Assembly: GCA_964395765.1 (NCBI GenBank)
Contig: CAYNCU010000056.1
Span: 1 to 19,691 of the forward strand
DNA length: 19,691 nt
Source: DATDPY01 sp964395765
GTDB taxonomy: Bacteria; Bacteroidota; Bacteroidia; Cytophagales; Cyclobacteriaceae
Reading direction: 5' to 3'
Shown here: positions 1-7,761 of the stretch, piece after piece
Position numbering within the stretch: position 1 is the first letter of the stretch
Layout of the letters: each line of letters starts with the position of its first letter
Notes under the pieces: generated by a model
Told to the model about the DNA's origin: nothing
Databases searched by the model: none
What the model saw: the letters and a program-made list of their open reading frames with translations, nothing else
Translations under genes and position numbers: made by a program

Positions 1-42
1 AAGCCGTATTGAAAATCTATTTTGTTTAATTCATCGCCTGGT

Positions 43-85
43 ACTCATCCCCTCTCTGCCTGCAGAGAGGGGTCGGGGGTGAGTC
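43..85. repeat. REP-like palindromic element
   Basis: A perfect 11-bp inverted repeat (CCCCTCTCTGC at 49-59 and GCAGAGAGGGG at 62-72) with a 2-nt centre is flanked by a weaker outer pair, ACTCAT at 43-48 and GTGAGT at 79-84. The right arm carries an extra TCGGGGG block that the left arm lacks, so the element is asymmetric. G/C-rich palindromes of this style next to a GGGGTGAG-like head are typical of dispersed REP elements mobilised by RAYT transposases. That assignment is inference from form only, because just one copy lies in this window. It sits 52 nt past the stop of the GNAT gene and could also fold as an RNA hairpin at the 3' end of that transcript. Confidence 0.5.
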
Positions 86-136
86 AATCTGCCCGTACGT
101 TTTCCCTACCTTTCTTAATAAATTGTTACGTCATAA

Positions 137-697
137 TTAAAATGTATACCGCATCACCGGCCTTGTCGCTGAACGTCTGGCTACTTCTTTAAACCCCGCT
201 TTGACGAATGAACGGTAAAAACCCGTGTAAGCGAAAGTGTCAGGGTAACTTTCTTTATCGGGAAGGACAGGATATCCTTCAAGAATTTTAATTTTCTTTT
301 TGCGTACATAATTTACTGCTTCTGCAATCAATCCCCCGGAAATTCCATTACGCCGGTAACGCCTTGCGATATAAAAACAGACAATGGACCAGACTTTTTC
401 TTCATCCACCTTACCCAGTATTTTCGATTTGTTAAGAACCGGGTATTCCTCCCTGGGACCTAAGGCACACCAGCCGACGACTTGTTTCCCGATATAAGCC
501 AATAAACCCGTGAATTGTTTGCCTGTCACCAGCTTTTTCATTTTGCGTTTATTGCCATTTCCCTGACCTTCTTTCCAGGTTTTTTTCGATAAACGCCAAT
601 ACATGCACCAGCACCCGGCACATGCACCTCCGGGGCTGAATAATTTTTCGAAATCCTGCCAGTTCTTGGCCGAAAGGGGAACCACTTTCATTTTCAT
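137..697 (-). CDS. GNAT family N-acetyltransferase with Cys-rich N-terminus
   Basis: Protein of 186 residues. The acetyl-CoA pyrophosphate-binding motif A is visible as RRYRRNGISGGLI (residues 112-124), following a strand ending in VCFYIA, as in the GNAT fold. The C-terminal half has the 'YTGFYRSFVKAGFKEV' arrangement common in this superfamily. An unusual cluster CAGCWCMYW at 26-34 gives three cysteines within six residues; similar CWCMYW starts occur in a subgroup of uncharacterised bacterial GNAT proteins, and metal binding is possible but not shown. It should transfer an acetyl group from acetyl-CoA to an amine; the substrate is unknown. It is cytosolic, with no signal peptide. It lies 48 nt downstream of the aldo/keto reductase gene and could be co-transcribed with it. 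The first ATG and a second one two codons later are equally plausible starts. Confidence 0.85.
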   Translation of the reverse strand: MKMKVVPLSAKNWQDFEKLFSPGGACAGCWCMYWRLSKKTWKEGQGNGNKRKMKKLVTGKQFTGLLAYIGKQVVGWCALGPREEYPVLNKSKILGKVDEEKVWSIVCFYIARRYRRNGISGGLIAEAVNYVRKKKIKILEGYPVLPDKESYPDTFAYTGFYRSFVKAGFKEVARRSATRPVMRYTF

Positions 698-745
698 AAT
701 TTTGAAGCCGAATTGGATATGAAATATTACATATAATTCATTCTG

Positions 746-1618
746 TCAGCCCCTTGTGCTGGCTGCCGGGATGCGTTTCAGAAGATCTTTCATCTGTGCC
801 TGGCTTTCCTGACCGATTGTAAAACAATCTACAAAGTCACGGGAGAGGGCATATTGCAGGCTGTCATCCATATGGTTAAGCAATCCCCCGGCGGCAAAAA
901 TTTTCATCCCGATTATTCCTTTACCATCGGTCTTCATTTTTTGTAATACTTCAACCACATTCGGAACCGATGAATCCATAACACGGCCATAAGGATTGAT
1001 CCTGGCCAGATCTACCTGTACCCATCCGGAGTCGGCGGCAGCTTTAAGGGCACCGAAAGTATGACAGGAAACGCCATGCGCTTTTACGATGCCGTCCTCC
1101 CTGGCCCGGGAAAGGACCTCCATGGCGCCTTTTCTTATTTCAGGCCACCGGTCATTCAACATGCAATGAAGAAGAAGGATATCAATGTAATCCGTACCCA
1201 GTTCTTTACGAAAACGGTCAAGGTCGGATTTCATCTCTTTTTCTGTGGTAGCTTCAGTTTTGGTCAGGATCACGACTTTTTCGCGGGGCACATATTTTAA
1301 CGCTTCTTTCAGGTGTGGGTGTGTTCCGTATTGATCGGCCGAATCCCAGAAATATACTCCCTCATCATAGGCAGCCTGTAGCAAGGCCGACAAACCTTTT
1401 AATCCCAATTGCCGGGTTTGATTAGAGGCATGACCTATACCATTGGTTCCCGTACCTACCGCCAAACGGGATACGGTAATACCGGTATTGCCCAGGACAA
1501 TTTTATCATTCGCATATTTTTTTATTTCTCCTGCGAATAAATGATGAGGAAATGGATTAAGCGCAACAACGCCTGCCGTCGTAACCGATTTAATGATAAA
1601 ATCCCGGCGTTTCATCAT
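746..1618 (-). CDS. Tat-type exported aldo/keto reductase
   Basis: Protein of 290 residues. It opens with MMKRRDFIIK and a hydrophobic stretch to about residue 28, a twin-arginine-type leader that fits export of a folded cofactor-containing enzyme. The remainder is an aldo/keto reductase (beta/alpha)8 barrel. The catalytic tetrad can be placed at D92 and Y97 (WDSADQYG), K120 (ILTKTE) and H151 (LLLHCM). The family reduces carbonyls or oxidises alcohols with NAD(P)H, and a nicotinamide cofactor makes an exported location unusual. At 290 residues including the leader the protein is somewhat short, with a compact C-terminus. It lies 188 nt after the NIPSNAP-like gene, probably in the same transcription direction group, and 48 nt before the GNAT gene. 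The start is one of two adjacent ATGs (1618 or 1615). Substrate unknown. Confidence 0.9.
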   Translation of the reverse strand: MMKRRDFIIKSVTTAGVVALNPFPHHLFAGEIKKYANDKIVLGNTGITVSRLAVGTGTNGIGHASNQTRQLGLKGLSALLQAAYDEGVYFWDSADQYGTHPHLKEALKYVPREKVVILTKTEATTEKEMKSDLDRFRKELGTDYIDILLLHCMLNDRWPEIRKGAMEVLSRAREDGIVKAHGVSCHTFGALKAAADSGWVQVDLARINPYGRVMDSSVPNVVEVLQKMKTDGKGIIGMKIFAAGGLLNHMDDSLQYALSRDFVDCFTIGQESQAQMKDLLKRIPAASTRG

Positions 1619-1806
1619 AGGTGTGCGTGTTTAGTGATCCGGCTGCCTGGTTGTTAAGCCGGTTTATACACTATGAAGGTAAATATTCCGGGCTTGAAAA
1701 TCAAATCTAAAAGCAAGGTATGGTTAATTCAGGGATTGGCGATATGTGCCATTCGATTTTTGATTTAAGATTTATGACCTATGTATTATCCGGCATGAAC
1801 CGGCCA

Positions 1807-2601
1807 CTACACCTGCGAACAGGGATCGGGGGTCAGGATAAAATCGGTTATATTGGAAACGTTATTTTTATACTGCGGATCTTTAAGCAGGTTTTGCCAG
1901 TCCGGATCCTGGCCAAAGGCTGACCAGCATTTTTCCCTTTCATCCATATCATTAAAAGCCAGCATATAGGTGAGGTTGGGCATTAAAGGACCTGCCAGAG
2001 TTTCTCCGTAAAATACGGGAGAAAATCCGGTTCTCTTGAAAGTGTCAATTTCCCCACCATCATTGAACATCCGGACCTTATTCTTCCCCATAATAATATT
2101 ATGCGATTCATAAGTCCTCATTTCATATATCCTGGATGCATTATTCATCTTTGACGATGGAGTCACAACATGCGGGTAATTTTTGAAAGCCTTGAGCAGG
2201 ATCGTTTCCATCCTGGCGTAGGCCGGGTCGGAAGAAGGGGCATTCAGGAAATCACTTCCGCTTTTCATTAACTCTTCATCTGACAACATTTTATCAGTCA
2301 ACGTAAGAAAGGATTCTATATTTTTGTGGGGGATGAGGACATAAAGTGAAGGATCATTGGATCCATACTTAACATTAAATACCCCAACGGGGGAAATACC
2401 CATTTTATTGAAGGCTGGAATTGCGGCGTCCCTGTAAAAATCCCGGACAGCATTTTTTTTCGATCCGGTATTGAGCCTGTATTTTATCAATTCAATATAA
2501 TCCGAGGAGTCCTGTTCCCCGCTGGGATTAATATTGCCGAATCCGAATGCAGGGAAAGCCGCTGTTGCTCCGGCTGCCATAAAAAAATCACGTCGTTTCA
2601 T
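1807..2601 (-). CDS. NIPSNAP-like protein with Tat-type leader
   Basis: Protein of 264 residues beginning MKRRDFFMAAGATAAFPAFG, a twin-arginine-type export signal with cleavage likely near residue 20-23. Two similar ferredoxin-like halves can be seen: residues about 34-145 ('IELIKYRLNTGSKKN...') and about 157-260, the second starting RIYEMRTYESHN, the hallmark start of a NIPSNAP domain (dimeric alpha/beta barrel). The W-S-A-F-x-x-D-P-D-W pattern at 226-235 is also typical of bacterial NIPSNAP proteins. The biochemical role of this family in bacteria is not established. The gene follows the GH9 hydrolase by 20 nt, so the two are probably co-transcribed, which suggests a periplasmic partner role. 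The start is well supported by the leader sequence. Confidence 0.85.
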   Translation of the reverse strand: MKRRDFFMAAGATAAFPAFGFGNINPSGEQDSSDYIELIKYRLNTGSKKNAVRDFYRDAAIPAFNKMGISPVGVFNVKYGSNDPSLYVLIPHKNIESFLTLTDKMLSDEELMKSGSDFLNAPSSDPAYARMETILLKAFKNYPHVVTPSSKMNNASRIYEMRTYESHNIIMGKNKVRMFNDGGEIDTFKRTGFSPVFYGETLAGPLMPNLTYMLAFNDMDEREKCWSAFGQDPDWQNLLKDPQYKNNVSNITDFILTPDPCSQV

Positions 2602-2621
2602 AGTTATAAGGATAAAAGTTA

Positions 2622-4427
2622 TTATTTAATATTTCCAAACCAGGCCATCAAAAGCACGGCTGAAGCAGTCCCGTCCATTGTCGGTTCATTGGTTGAATAA
2701 TCTCCGACGTCGTCATGGTAAACAACATAATTGTTCTGGAAAGGGGCGAAAGGATCATCGTGGGAAAGATGGATACCCAGCAGGCTTTTATAAATGCTCG
2801 CGAAAACCGGGCCGTCCACAAGTCCTCCCGGCACTTCGGTTTTTGTCAATGCCCAGGTACTCGTATGGACTTCCTTTGGATATTCTCCATAGGAAGGAAT
2901 ATTCATGAACATAGAAGTGCCCCATGGATTATTTCCCAGCAGCCAGTCCCTCTGGGCGAGGAGGAATTTATGAAATTGCCTGTCCCCTGTCATTTTTTCA
3001 TATAGTATAATCTGAGTAGCAAGGGCCACTTCAAGGTTATTGGAACACCAGATGAAGGGCGCGCCTTCATCATACATATTTTTTGAACCGCGTGCCAGGC
3101 ATTTTTCTATTCCACTGCGGTAATAGGCGGCCAGATTTTCTTTAGTTGTATTATCAACAAAATGATATAAAGCATAATGTCCGATATTCACGAAAGGGTA
3201 ATACTGGTAATGGGCTACTGAATCATATTGCATCCATGAAGTGGCTTCAATCAGGCCAGCATAATGGATGGCATCTGTTAAATATTTTTTTTCTGAAGTA
3301 GCTGCATATAGTTCTGCGGCAGCCCATTCCATATCGTCCGCCCAGGTTTCTTCATTATAACGGTAAGGAGCCCCGTAGGAATTTCCCTGTTGGTATCCTT
3401 CCTGATTCTTTCCCATGTTATATAGCTCGATGGCCGATTTGAGGCATTGAACGGCGAACACGGTATCCTTCAGATCATTTTTCCAGATCCTGTAACCGAG
3501 CGCCATAGCGGCTGACGATCGGCCTGCGATGTTGGCGATACCGGTTGCCTTGCTTTTATATTGCTTCAAACCCTGAGGTTTCCCTGTGGCGAAATAAACT
3601 ACGCGGTAACTCCCCTTGCCCCAGCCGTAGTCCGAAATTTCCTTATATGGAAGCTTCCAGCCCATATGATCCCGGTCATCGCCCACCTGGTGAAACAGCC
3701 AGTCGGGACGAGGATGCATTTTCTGTATCCAGTCAAGGCCCCATTTTGCCTCGTCAAGCACATCCGGAATCCCGTTGGGACCTGCTTGTCCCAATGCATT
3801 TACACTGTCTTTAAAAACGGAAGGTGAAAGCTCGTAAGCTTCCATCATAATGGCAGTTGCGAAACTACCCGTGATCAGGTATTTCAACTGGTCACCGGCA
3901 TCATGCCAGCCCCCGGTTACATCCACATAGGTGGAATCAGGCATTGGGCCATACATCATCCGGGCGTCCTTTTGATGACAAACCTGGTCGAAGAAGGGAT
4001 TATATCCGCAGCGTTGTTGCCGCATGAACTCCAACAATTCATCGGCGTACCCTTTGTAAACGGATTCTCCGATACGAAAATGCTGTGAGCTGATTTTTCC
4101 GTTATTCAGTGTAATCATATAATCTCCCTGTTTTCGCAACGTTGAAAAATCCAGGTTATAAAAATACCTGAAGGGCGCCCACCCGGTTTTATCAGTCAGT
4201 GATACCTTGCCAGTATAGACCACACTTTTGGTATTAATATCCACTACTTTGAATGTTGACGGCACCGGATCATTGGAAAAAGCGACGGCCAGTTTCGTAT
4301 CCTGGGGAAGGTATCCCGCCTCATTCACGCGGATATATACGGTATCCGTTATAATATTTTCTGAAAATAAAAACCGTGGATAAAGCAGAAGAACGGAGGT
4401 AAAAAAAAATATATTTATTTTATTCAT
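2622..4427 (-). CDS. Glycoside hydrolase family 9 (endoglucanase-like) with N-terminal Ig-like domain
   Basis: Secreted glycoside hydrolase of about 601 residues. The reading frame extends to a TTG at 4442, but the ATG at 4427 is preferred because it begins a signal peptide (MNKINIFFFTSVLLLYPRF). Residues about 30-117 form a cellulase N-terminal Ig-like domain ('VNEAGYLPQDTKLAVAFS'). The (alpha/alpha)6 GH9 catalytic domain follows: GGWHDAGD near residue 172-179 holds the two conserved aspartates, and YSTNEPTMDGTA near the C-terminus holds the catalytic acid Glu (about residue 581). GH9 enzymes cleave beta-1,4-glucans with inversion; some act on short oligosaccharides. There is no CBM, dockerin or type IX secretion tail. 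The gene starts 11 nt after the stop of the M50 protease gene and is followed 20 nt later by the NIPSNAP-like gene. Endo- or exo-mode cannot be decided from the sequence. Confidence 0.93.
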   Translation of the reverse strand: MNKINIFFFTSVLLLYPRFLFSENIITDTVYIRVNEAGYLPQDTKLAVAFSNDPVPSTFKVVDINTKSVVYTGKVSLTDKTGWAPFRYFYNLDFSTLRKQGDYMITLNNGKISSQHFRIGESVYKGYADELLEFMRQQRCGYNPFFDQVCHQKDARMMYGPMPDSTYVDVTGGWHDAGDQLKYLITGSFATAIMMEAYELSPSVFKDSVNALGQAGPNGIPDVLDEAKWGLDWIQKMHPRPDWLFHQVGDDRDHMGWKLPYKEISDYGWGKGSYRVVYFATGKPQGLKQYKSKATGIANIAGRSSAAMALGYRIWKNDLKDTVFAVQCLKSAIELYNMGKNQEGYQQGNSYGAPYRYNEETWADDMEWAAAELYAATSEKKYLTDAIHYAGLIEATSWMQYDSVAHYQYYPFVNIGHYALYHFVDNTTKENLAAYYRSGIEKCLARGSKNMYDEGAPFIWCSNNLEVALATQIILYEKMTGDRQFHKFLLAQRDWLLGNNPWGTSMFMNIPSYGEYPKEVHTSTWALTKTEVPGGLVDGPVFASIYKSLLGIHLSHDDPFAPFQNNYVVYHDDVGDYSTNEPTMDGTASAVLLMAWFGNIK

Positions 4428-4438
4428 AGATTCAGCGA

Positions 4439-5524
4439 TCAATAACTCAAGGCCGATTGAACCATTATATATTCATTTATTTTCTGACTGTTGATCAGCC
4501 CCACCAGTTTCCCGTCTTCGATAACCGGGCAGGAGATCCCGCGGTTTTGTTGCGTATAATAATAGGCGGCGGATAAGTTTTGCTCCGGCGTAAAAATCTT
4601 CATCCCGGTAACCAGGTGATCCCTGACAAGAGCATCCCTTCCTTGTTCCTTTAAAATAGAAAGGATATCCTGCATGGAAATTACTCCGGTGAAATGCCCC
4701 TGATCAGTGACCAGGAATACCGTATCGGAACCGGAAAGAATTTTATCGACGACATTGCCTATGGTAGATCCTGCCTCCACGATTTCAAAATCCTTCATCA
4801 TCGCTTCCCTTATTTTATGTCCTTTTATAAATTCTAGATGTTGGACCATTATATTTTCAGAATACGCTCCGAAGAAAACAAAGATGCCGATAAATACCAG
4901 GAACGGGTTAAAGAAAAAGCCGGCGATAAAGAACAATACGGCAATCCCCTGTCCAAGCCTCGAAGCAATGTGAGTGGCTCTGACACGATTCATGGACATA
5001 GCCAGCAAGGCTCTCAATACCCTTCCGCCATCCATAGGAAAAGCCGGGATTGCATTGAAAGCAACGAGAAATATATTGACCAGAAAGAGGGAAAATACAA
5101 AATTCTGAGGGGTGATGGAATAATTGTTTTGTCTGGCGGATTCAAGAATGGTTTGCAGGGAACCCAGGAAGGGATAAAGTAAAATGGCAATCACAACATT
5201 AACGGCAGGCCCGGCTATGGCAACCAGCAATTCCTGTTTTGGTTTTTCAGGCATCTGCTCAAGGCTTGCCACTCCGCCGATGGGTAATAATGTTATTTTC
5301 TTGGTTTTAATCCCGTAATGACGGGCAGTCAGTGAGTGCCCCAATTCATGAAGAACCACACAGGCAAAAAGGGTTATTATATAAAATAAAGTCAGCAGGG
5401 TGGTTATCGTATTGCTGCCTTTTTCCCATTCATTAAATAACACCCAGGCGAGAAGGATAACAAATGTCCAGTGAACCAGTACCCTGATTCCGAAAACCCG
5501 GCCCAGATTCAGTGACCATTTCAT
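4439..5524 (-). CDS. Site-2 protease family (M50) intramembrane metalloprotease with two CBS domains
   Basis: Protein of 361 residues, the usual length for the SpoIVFB/Rip-type M50 subgroup with CBS domains. Hydrophobic segments occupy about residues 16-30, 41-63, 99-119, 142-160 and 190-215. The zinc site is visible as HELGH (59-63) in a transmembrane helix, and the third ligand is in the NAIPAFPMDGG motif (157-167, D165). Two CBS modules fill residues about 235-361, commonly adenosyl-nucleotide sensors. It should cleave membrane-embedded substrates such as anti-sigma factors or signal-peptide remnants; no such target is visible next to it. It begins 37 nt after the Hdr-like membrane gene and ends 11 nt before the preferred GH9 start, so it may be the link in a longer operon. 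No PDZ domain is present, unlike RseP. Confidence 0.92.
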   Translation of the reverse strand: MKWSLNLGRVFGIRVLVHWTFVILLAWVLFNEWEKGSNTITTLLTLFYIITLFACVVLHELGHSLTARHYGIKTKKITLLPIGGVASLEQMPEKPKQELLVAIAGPAVNVVIAILLYPFLGSLQTILESARQNNYSITPQNFVFSLFLVNIFLVAFNAIPAFPMDGGRVLRALLAMSMNRVRATHIASRLGQGIAVLFFIAGFFFNPFLVFIGIFVFFGAYSENIMVQHLEFIKGHKIREAMMKDFEIVEAGSTIGNVVDKILSGSDTVFLVTDQGHFTGVISMQDILSILKEQGRDALVRDHLVTGMKIFTPEQNLSAAYYYTQQNRGISCPVIEDGKLVGLINSQKINEYIMVQSALSY

Positions 5525-5561
5525 TATTATAAAATTACGTAATTTAAAGGAGGACTAAGAC

Positions 5562-7400
5562 TCAGGGAATGATTATTTCATCTTTTAAAATTTGATACGG
5601 GAGTACTTTATTATGAGTCACGGTTTTGACTTCCCCCGGTAAAGCCCTGGCAACAATTTCAGACAAATCATAAACCGGAATTTCTTTTCCTTTAGAAAAG
5701 GTTTTTTTACATAACGGGCAAGATGTAACCAGGTAATCAGGGTGGTAGTGATAATATTCGGCAAGCACATTATCTCTGATCCTTTCCCGTTCCTCATACG
5801 TTATTTTGATGTTGGCCAGGCTGCCTCCGCAACATAAACTGTTTTCCCGTTCATTTTTTATCCTGATCAGGTAGACATAATTTCTGAGTAATAATCGCGG
5901 AGGGTCATAGATACCGGAACCTCTTCCCAACTCGCAGGGATCATGATATATGATTTTATCTTTTGGCGCTAACGCAGGGATTTTATTTTGATGTACCAAT
6001 TCCAGTAAAAATTCCGAATGATGCTTAACCTCAATTCCCGGAAGGACATAGTCTTCATTAAAGACCTTGTAGCAGATCGGGCAGGAAACAACTAAAAGTT
6101 TTGCGCCGGAAGAAAGGATCATTTGCTGGTTGTTCTCAATCAGTTTCCGGGCTGCTTCGTACTGGCCTGAAAGCATTAATGGCCTGCCGCAACACGGGGC
6201 TTTTTCTTCATCCATAAACAGATAATTGATACCGGCATAATCCAGGATCTTCAGCATTGACTTTTTGATGGCCGGAGTAAGGTGCGTCATACAACCGGCA
6301 AAGTAAATGACATCGGTTTTGCCGATTTTTCCTTCTTTTAGAAAGTCATAAGATGAATTGTACTGCCGGGTTGATTCGATACGTTGGGTAAGGCGTAAAT
6401 CATTCAGATCAATATCGACCGGACAAGCCTGTTCGCACCTTCCACAGAGGGCACACTTGAATAATTCCTCGTCCGTCAGATTGCGGTTCCTGATCTTTTT
6501 TAAAATATAAACGGATTGACTGTCCCGGATAGCCGCCCCGCTCAGCTGGCAGGCATCCAGGCAAATGCCGCATCGCGAACAGGAAAAAACCTGCACGTTG
6601 GTATACGTATTGATCCGTTTTTTTAATCTTACCCCGTAATTTTTCAGGAAGATGTACAGGATCTCGGCAGGGATATGCATGTACCTCGAATTAGGCAAGG
6701 CAACAAAAAAGAGGCCCAGCGAAACGGAATATAAGAGCCACGCAGGATAATTAAGATATTGAAGAGGGAGAAAGGAAGCAAAGCCTTTACCCAATGTATC
6801 GGTGAGGAAGCTTCCATTATGATAAATACCGGCAGCAATGGATTCGGCGATCAGACGTAAAGGGAAAATCGCCCAAAGTGATATGAGCGCAATCCTGTCT
6901 CCCGATCGTAAATGGGTGGTCTTTCTCATGCCAAATAACCGGCTGGAATAACGTTTGTAGAAAGCCAGGAAAACCCCTGAAAGAACAAATAAAAGAAGAA
7001 GATCCATGACAAAAGCGAATGTTCTTGATAATCCGTAATTATCATGGGCCGTGACAAAATACCTGAAAAATACAGGGATATAAACGGGTATAAAGAATTT
7101 TCCCGAACAGGAAACTGCTTCGATATGCCCGATGACGATCAGCAGGAACCAGCCAAAAGCAAGGCTCATGTGCATAAAGCCGAGATAGGTGTTTTTACGG
7201 AATACCTTCCTGTGGATTAATCCTTCCATGAATGCTTCTCCGAAGGAATGAATCGTTTTGCGGGTGAGCAGGTTTTTATAAATCCTGATCTTGTCGATCC
7301 GGGACAAGCCCAATGTCCATCGGGTAAACCGGATGGATACGATAAGGGTCAGGTAACTGAGTCCGATAATAAACGGAACCGGGAATAATTTATCAGACAT
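5562..7400 (-). CDS. Membrane heme-b/4Fe-4S/double-CCG fusion (HdrDE- or DsrMK-like) quinone-linked oxidoreductase subunit
   Basis: Protein of 612 residues joining modules that are often separate. Residues 1-250 form a NarI/DsrM-like membrane domain with about five helices (near 7-25, 72-95, 128-149, 168-190, 220-236). H77 and H92 lie in one helix and H242 follows the last, so they are candidate heme b ligands. Two [4Fe-4S] motifs follow: C274-C277-C280-C284 and C316-C319-C322-C326. Two complete CCG domains come next: C370, C403-C404, C440, C443 and C489, C523-C524, C561, C564, the pattern that binds noncubane [4Fe-4S] clusters at the disulfide-cleaving site of HdrB/HdrD. Expected role: electron transfer between menaquinone and a thiol/disulfide-type centre, with the active domain probably cytoplasmic. 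The start overlaps the preceding HdrC-like gene by 8 nt, so translation is coupled. The substrate cannot be inferred. Confidence 0.9.
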   Translation of the reverse strand: MSDKLFPVPFIIGLSYLTLIVSIRFTRWTLGLSRIDKIRIYKNLLTRKTIHSFGEAFMEGLIHRKVFRKNTYLGFMHMSLAFGWFLLIVIGHIEAVSCSGKFFIPVYIPVFFRYFVTAHDNYGLSRTFAFVMDLLLLFVLSGVFLAFYKRYSSRLFGMRKTTHLRSGDRIALISLWAIFPLRLIAESIAAGIYHNGSFLTDTLGKGFASFLPLQYLNYPAWLLYSVSLGLFFVALPNSRYMHIPAEILYIFLKNYGVRLKKRINTYTNVQVFSCSRCGICLDACQLSGAAIRDSQSVYILKKIRNRNLTDEELFKCALCGRCEQACPVDIDLNDLRLTQRIESTRQYNSSYDFLKEGKIGKTDVIYFAGCMTHLTPAIKKSMLKILDYAGINYLFMDEEKAPCCGRPLMLSGQYEAARKLIENNQQMILSSGAKLLVVSCPICYKVFNEDYVLPGIEVKHHSEFLLELVHQNKIPALAPKDKIIYHDPCELGRGSGIYDPPRLLLRNYVYLIRIKNERENSLCCGGSLANIKITYEERERIRDNVLAEYYHYHPDYLVTSCPLCKKTFSKGKEIPVYDLSEIVARALPGEVKTVTHNKVLPYQILKDEIIIP

Positions 7401-7761
7401 ATTGATCTTCGGTCACTTCATTTTTGAACTTTACAATACCTTTTTTGATCAACATGATCACATTTCTGAGATTGATGCCGCGGGGACAGACCAGCTGGCA
7501 TTTACCGCAAAGCATACATTTGTTGATCTCCTTTTCCAGGCCTTCGGTTTCGCCCCTGCGGAGCAGCAGCCCTAATTTTCTGACATTGAACTCAATTAAA
7601 TTTCCGGCACTGCAGGTAGCCGTACAGCCTCCGCAGGAAAGACATACCTTAAAGGATTTCTCATGACTTAGGATATACCGTAATAACCGGCCATCGAATT
7701 TTTCGAAATCAATGGCTCTTGTTTCCATCACATGGAAGCCGAATTTATCTGCCGTTTTCAT
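7393..7761 (-). CDS. hdrC: Small HdrC-like protein with two [4Fe-4S] sites (second copy)
   Basis: Iron-sulfur subunit of about 122 residues. The frame extends upstream to 7845, but the ATG at 7761 is chosen because it overlaps the HdrA stop as ATGA, a classic coupled start, and because the upstream extension only covers the end of hdrA. Two ferredoxin motifs are visible: C40-x2-C-x2-C-x3-C50 (CLSCGGCTATC) and C82-x2-C-x2-C-x3-C92 (CMLCGKCQLVC). HdrC proteins wire the flavin of HdrA to CCG clusters of HdrB/HdrD. Here it sits between HdrA and the membrane CCG fusion, so it plausibly carries electrons between those two. It is shorter than the upstream HdrC-like protein and lacks the long C-terminal extension. 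The symbol marks homology, not a proven methanogen-type function. Confidence 0.88.
   Translation of the reverse strand: MKTADKFGFHVMETRAIDFEKFDGRLLRYILSHEKSFKVCLSCGGCTATCSAGNLIEFNVRKLGLLLRRGETEGLEKEINKCMLCGKCQLVCPRGINLRNVIMLIKKGIVKFKNEVTEDQYV

Noticed and set aside
1639..1662. Possible terminator hairpin CCGGCT/AGCCGG between the NIPSNAP-like and aldo/keto reductase genes
   Set aside because: Only a 6-bp stem with a 12-nt loop and no T-tract on the transcribed strand, about 145 nt past the stop.
2622..5524. Polysaccharide utilisation locus
   Set aside because: No SusC/SusD pair, hybrid two-component regulator or ECF sigma/anti-sigma pair is present in the window; the glycan-related genes are dispersed.
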